Both the position numbers and the translations under genes were made by a program. This document shows positions 21,112 to 23,937 of a stretch of DNA of 23,937 bases, in pieces. How positions within the stretch are numbered: the stretch's first letter is position 1; every line of letters starts with the position of its first letter. Under the pieces are notes generated by a model. That model worked only from the letters and a program-made list of their open reading frames with translations. It was not told the DNA's origin and ran no database searches. This stretch comes from a virus: positions 1 to 23,937 of IMG/VR virus record IMGVR_UViG_3300034066_001649. The stretch is one strand, 5' to 3'.

Positions 21112-22212
21112 ATGAAAAAAAACATCATAATTTTGGGACTTGAACCTTTACCCAGTCGTTATTCGGAGCAATGGCATGAAGCCATTCCCAAAGCCCTCAA
21201 GGACATAGTCAACCAGCAAGGGCTGGACATACATGTGATGCAAATTGATGGTATTCAACGCACTACTGTTACTACTCAAGGTGCATTTCTTAACTTCTCT
21301 GATACTAATTACTGGAAGAGCTCTCAACTACTTAAATTTATTGAGTTTCATGATAAGGGACTTATTACTCCAAATGATGTGTTTTTGTTCACAGATGGCT
21401 GGAATCCAGTGATCCTTCAGATCAAGTACATGAATGATTTGTTAGGATATAATTGGAAGATACATTCTCTGTGGCATTCTGGAGCATATGACCCCACGGA
21501 TATCCTAGGCTACAAGATGGAGAAGCCCTGGCCCTGGATGGCAGAAACAGCCATGTTTCATGCCAGCAGCACAAACTGGTATGCCACTGATTTTCACAAA
21601 CACATGTTCTTGAACAATCTCAACATTCCACAAGAATATCACAGCAAGGCCAGCACCAGTGGGCAGCCGCATGGTGCGATTGTGCAACATATGAAAACCA
21701 TTCAGCAACAATATAAAGGATCCCAACAGGGTGTGATTTGGCCTCACAGATACAATGATGACAAACAGCCCATGATTGCTGAAGATCTCAGTGAAAGCAT
21801 GAAACAGCCCTGGTGTATCACACAAAAGCTCAACCTCAGCAAGCATGATTATTATGCTGAGATTGCACAACATCAGGTTGTTTTCTCCTGTAGCTTGCAT
21901 GAGAATTTGGGTATCAGCATCATGGAAGCTGTGTTGGCAGATGTGATTCCTGTGCTGCCTGATCGTTGTTCCTACAGTGAAATGTATGTGAGTGACTTTT
22001 TATATCCCAGTGAGTGGACTCTCAGCTATGAAAGCTATGTGGAACACAAACAAAAACTCATGGATTTCATCCAATATAGATTGGATCATCCCAAAAAATT
22101 CAGCCGTCAGCTGGCCAAGCAGAAAAAAGTTCTCTTGCAGAAGTATCTGTCAGCTGATGTAATGTTTGACGGCATTGTTGCTGATATTGCAAAAAATACA
22201 TCCCTCATTTAA
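21112..22212 (+). CDS. Glycosyltransferase resembling queuosine-tRNA mannosyltransferase (QTMAN/GTDC1)
   Basis: The 366-residue GT-B protein has an N-terminal half I recall from marine T4-like phages (GAFLNFSDTNYWKSSQL at 58-74; DVFLFTDGWNPVILQ) and a C-terminal half with the marks of QTMAN: VIWPHRYNDDKQP (208-220; the family has WNHRWEYDKNP), SLHENLGISIMEAV (261-274; STAxHEFFGVAxxEAV), then VLPDRCSYSEMY and FLYPSEWT. In that family the enzyme mannosylates queuosine. AGGA at 21101-21104 sets the ATG. Ten bases separate it from the DpdA-like gene, so the two are co-transcribed. Codons for residues about 46-90 look foreign and may be a conversion tract. The acceptor is not known; a modified base in DNA or tRNA is the context-based guess. 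Confidence 0.75.
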   Translation: MKKNIIILGLEPLPSRYSEQWHEAIPKALKDIVNQQGLDIHVMQIDGIQRTTVTTQGAFLNFSDTNYWKSSQLLKFIEFHDKGLITPNDVFLFTDGWNPVILQIKYMNDLLGYNWKIHSLWHSGAYDPTDILGYKMEKPWPWMAETAMFHASSTNWYATDFHKHMFLNNLNIPQEYHSKASTSGQPHGAIVQHMKTIQQQYKGSQQGVIWPHRYNDDKQPMIAEDLSESMKQPWCITQKLNLSKHDYYAEIAQHQVVFSCSLHENLGISIMEAVLADVIPVLPDRCSYSEMYVSDFLYPSEWTLSYESYVEHKQKLMDFIQYRLDHPKKFSRQLAKQKKVLLQKYLSADVMFDGIVADIAKNTSLI

Positions 22213-22221
22213 GATTGAGAC

Positions 22222-23880
22222 ATGACAAACATCAGCAGTCCCAACCCACATTTGAAAAACTCCTATGATAACATGAAATCTGTAGTGGGCAGAGACATGT
22301 GGACCACCAATCAGGATTTTGCCGTTTTTTTGCCAAGTATTTCAGCAATTTACGCGAGACTGGTGAGCAAACCCAATGACAGAACTGTAGCTGGATTGCC
22401 TGATGGACTCAGGGATTTGGATTTCCTGCAACCCAACACCAACCTGTTCTACTATCCCATTGCACTCTACAGCAGTGGTCACAGTGTATGGGATCTAGCC
22501 CAAAGCGACATCCAGGAGAGCATGGTTCAAAAACGTGACAAAAACGCAACTGTGATCATAGGCGACAGTGGTGGATATCAGATTGCCACTGGTGTTCTCA
22601 AATGGCCCTGGCAGAAGAAAAAGGATCAGAGCGACCAGGATTGGGTCAAGGACAAGGATGCTATTCGCATGCAGATCCTGCGTTGGCTGGAACACACATG
22701 TGAATACAGCATGGTGTTGGACGTGCCCACAGGCAGTTTGTTGAAATTTGGCAATGACCCCATCACAGGCGAAAATCTGCATCCTGGTGTGAAAAACTTC
22801 CGTGACTGTCTCAACAGCAGCATGGAAAACCACGATTTCTTCATACGAAATCGCAAGGAGGGAGCAACTCAATTCCTCAACGTGCTACAGGGCAGAAATC
22901 AAGATGAAGGTGATGTTTGGTGGGATGTTGTAAAAGACCTACCCTTTGAGAGCTGGGCATTCTCCAACGTGCAAGCCAGCAACTTTGCCATCAACCTGCG
23001 CAGGATCATCATCATGCGTGACGGAAAATATCTGGACAACAGAGACTGGATCCACTATCTGGGCAATGGCAAGATCAAGGCTGGATGTGCCCTCACTACC
23101 CTACAGCGTGCCTGGAGAAAGTTCATCAATCCCCAGGTGACCCTCAGTTATGATGCAGCCAGTCCTTTTGTGAATGTGGCCAAAGGCCACATCTATTACA
23201 GTTGGGAAGTATCTCCTCAGAGTATTGCATTCAAAGGAGGAGCAGTGCCTGACCGAAAAGACCTCAAGGGCAACCAGGAACTGTTTCAGGATTGGATCAA
23301 TCGTCACAACACAAAATGGGCTGTGAAAACAAGTGAAGTGGCCAAACATGTGACAATTGGTGACATCTGTGTCAAAGGATATGAGGACCTCAACTTCAAG
23401 AAAGTTGCCTTTAGCCACCGTGAACTGGAAAGTCTAGAATATCAAACCAGCCTGGAAGCGCAGCATGCTGAAAAATTCCGCTACAGTGATGCCTATCGTC
23501 AGTATCTCATGCACGAACATGAGGAACATGGTAATGGTTTGTTTGGTTGGGGCAAGCAGGAATTTCAAGAATATGAGAAATACCAGGTCAAGTGGCCCAG
23601 CAGCATGGACGGATTGAGCTACGTGTTGGGCATGAGTCACAATGTGGAATTGCACATTGATGCCATTCAGCATGCGTGTGCCATGCAGGACTTGCCTGCT
23701 CATGAACGCAAACAGCACATCAGTTCAGATTTGATTGAGTTTGCTGGTGGTTTGTGTGAAGAAATTTTCACATCAGAAAAGCCCATGGACCTGATTGACA
23801 AACATGCCAGAATGCTCACAAAAATTACAGGCATGGATGCTGACAACAACATCACCATGGATTTGGCAGAATTTGTATGA
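22222..23880 (+). CDS. dpdA: DpdA-like member of the tRNA-guanine transglycosylase superfamily
   Basis: TGT exchanges guanine for a 7-deazaguanine base in tRNA; DpdA relatives do so in DNA. Motifs along the 552 residues are GDSGGYQ (114-120; TGT DSGGFQ, acid/base D115), DVPTGSLL (167-174), FLNVLQGRN (218-226; TGT FGIVQGG), WIHYLGNGK (276-284; TGT YLMGVG) and LSYDAASPF (308-316) with D311 at the place of the TGT nucleophile. The C-terminal CxCxxC zinc site of tRNA TGT is absent, and the protein is about 170 residues longer than bacterial TGT, both in line with phage DpdA. The glycosyltransferase gene lies ten bases upstream, and another gene follows with its own ribosome binding site. Family membership is strong. 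The DNA rather than RNA substrate is inferred. Confidence 0.82.
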   Translation: MTNISSPNPHLKNSYDNMKSVVGRDMWTTNQDFAVFLPSISAIYARLVSKPNDRTVAGLPDGLRDLDFLQPNTNLFYYPIALYSSGHSVWDLAQSDIQESMVQKRDKNATVIIGDSGGYQIATGVLKWPWQKKKDQSDQDWVKDKDAIRMQILRWLEHTCEYSMVLDVPTGSLLKFGNDPITGENLHPGVKNFRDCLNSSMENHDFFIRNRKEGATQFLNVLQGRNQDEGDVWWDVVKDLPFESWAFSNVQASNFAINLRRIIIMRDGKYLDNRDWIHYLGNGKIKAGCALTTLQRAWRKFINPQVTLSYDAASPFVNVAKGHIYYSWEVSPQSIAFKGGAVPDRKDLKGNQELFQDWINRHNTKWAVKTSEVAKHVTIGDICVKGYEDLNFKKVAFSHRELESLEYQTSLEAQHAEKFRYSDAYRQYLMHEHEEHGNGLFGWGKQEFQEYEKYQVKWPSSMDGLSYVLGMSHNVELHIDAIQHACAMQDLPAHERKQHISSDLIEFAGGLCEEIFTSEKPMDLIDKHARMLTKITGMDADNNITMDLAEFV

Positions 23881-23894
23881 CAGGAGCAACAAAC

Positions 23895-23937
23895 ATGGAC
23901 CCCAAACAAGAACTAGCAGCCAGTATAACCACGCATG
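23895..23937 (+). CDS. 3'-truncated gene start
   Basis: AGGAG at 23882-23886 and an ATG at 23895 open a frame that reads MDPKQELAASITTH to the end of the window. Too little is visible to identify the product. It probably continues the operon of the DpdA-like gene. Confidence 0.6.
   Translation, partial: MDPKQELAASITTH

Noticed and set aside
1-23937. tRNA genes, CRISPR arrays and insertion sequences
   Set aside because: No cloverleaf-like segment, regularly spaced repeats, transposase or terminal inverted repeats were found by reading; intergenic gaps are mostly too short.

Overview
The window looks like part of the genome of a tailed, T4-like (myovirus-type) phage, most similar in my memory to marine T4-like phages. 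The reasons are a family B DNA polymerase of T4 gp43 type next to a gp45-like sliding clamp and a DsbA-like protein, a nearly one-directional array of tightly packed or overlapping genes, no tRNA or rRNA genes, and several free-standing homing endonucleases. The host cannot be named from the sequence. Serine is mostly AGC/AGT in the resident genes. The endonuclease and intein stretches use more TCT/TCA and other A/T-ending codons, which marks them as later arrivals.

Left part (1-6668): a 5'-truncated gene with a zinc-protease motif, a conserved phage protein, a four-module protein (Cys/basic motifs, acetyltransferase-like, ParB-like, zinc C-terminus), an isochorismatase-like protein, a second ParB-like protein, a CysQ-like phosphatase on the minus strand, and a protein with a DUF5661-like head and two copies of a ~130-residue domain. 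Three of these start with MKI[NS], reminiscent of T4 capsid-targeting peptides, so I suspect virion-packaged or accessory proteins. Middle-left (6714-11370): an FkbM-type methyltransferase, a 941-residue fusion of three glycosyltransferase modules and a beta-propeller-like protein, likely concerned with glycans.

Replication part (11429-18968): DsbA-like protein, small membrane protein, DNA polymerase, a small basic protein, Thg1-like 3'-5' polymerase and the sliding clamp. The polymerase is broken at its YGD/TDS active-site motif into two genes, each ending or starting with half of a split intein, and a Vsr-like (EDxHD) homing endonuclease lies between the halves. Protein trans-splicing would give a 922-residue enzyme. 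Thg1 has also been invaded: a 23-codon remnant of its old N-terminus is followed by an antisense HNH endonuclease and then by a Thg1 gene with a new, divergent N-terminus.

Right part (19017-23937): a CYTH triphosphatase-like protein, a small Cys-rich protein, a QueD/PTPS-like protein that keeps the zinc histidines but lacks the usual catalytic Cys, a second antisense HNH endonuclease, a glycosyltransferase resembling the queuosine-tRNA mannosyltransferase family (QTMAN/GTDC1), and a DpdA-like member of the tRNA-guanine transglycosylase superfamily. Together the last set suggests insertion of a 7-deazaguanine base into DNA, possibly followed by its glycosylation. That is the most interesting functional hypothesis here. 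A further gene begins at 23895 and runs out of the window.
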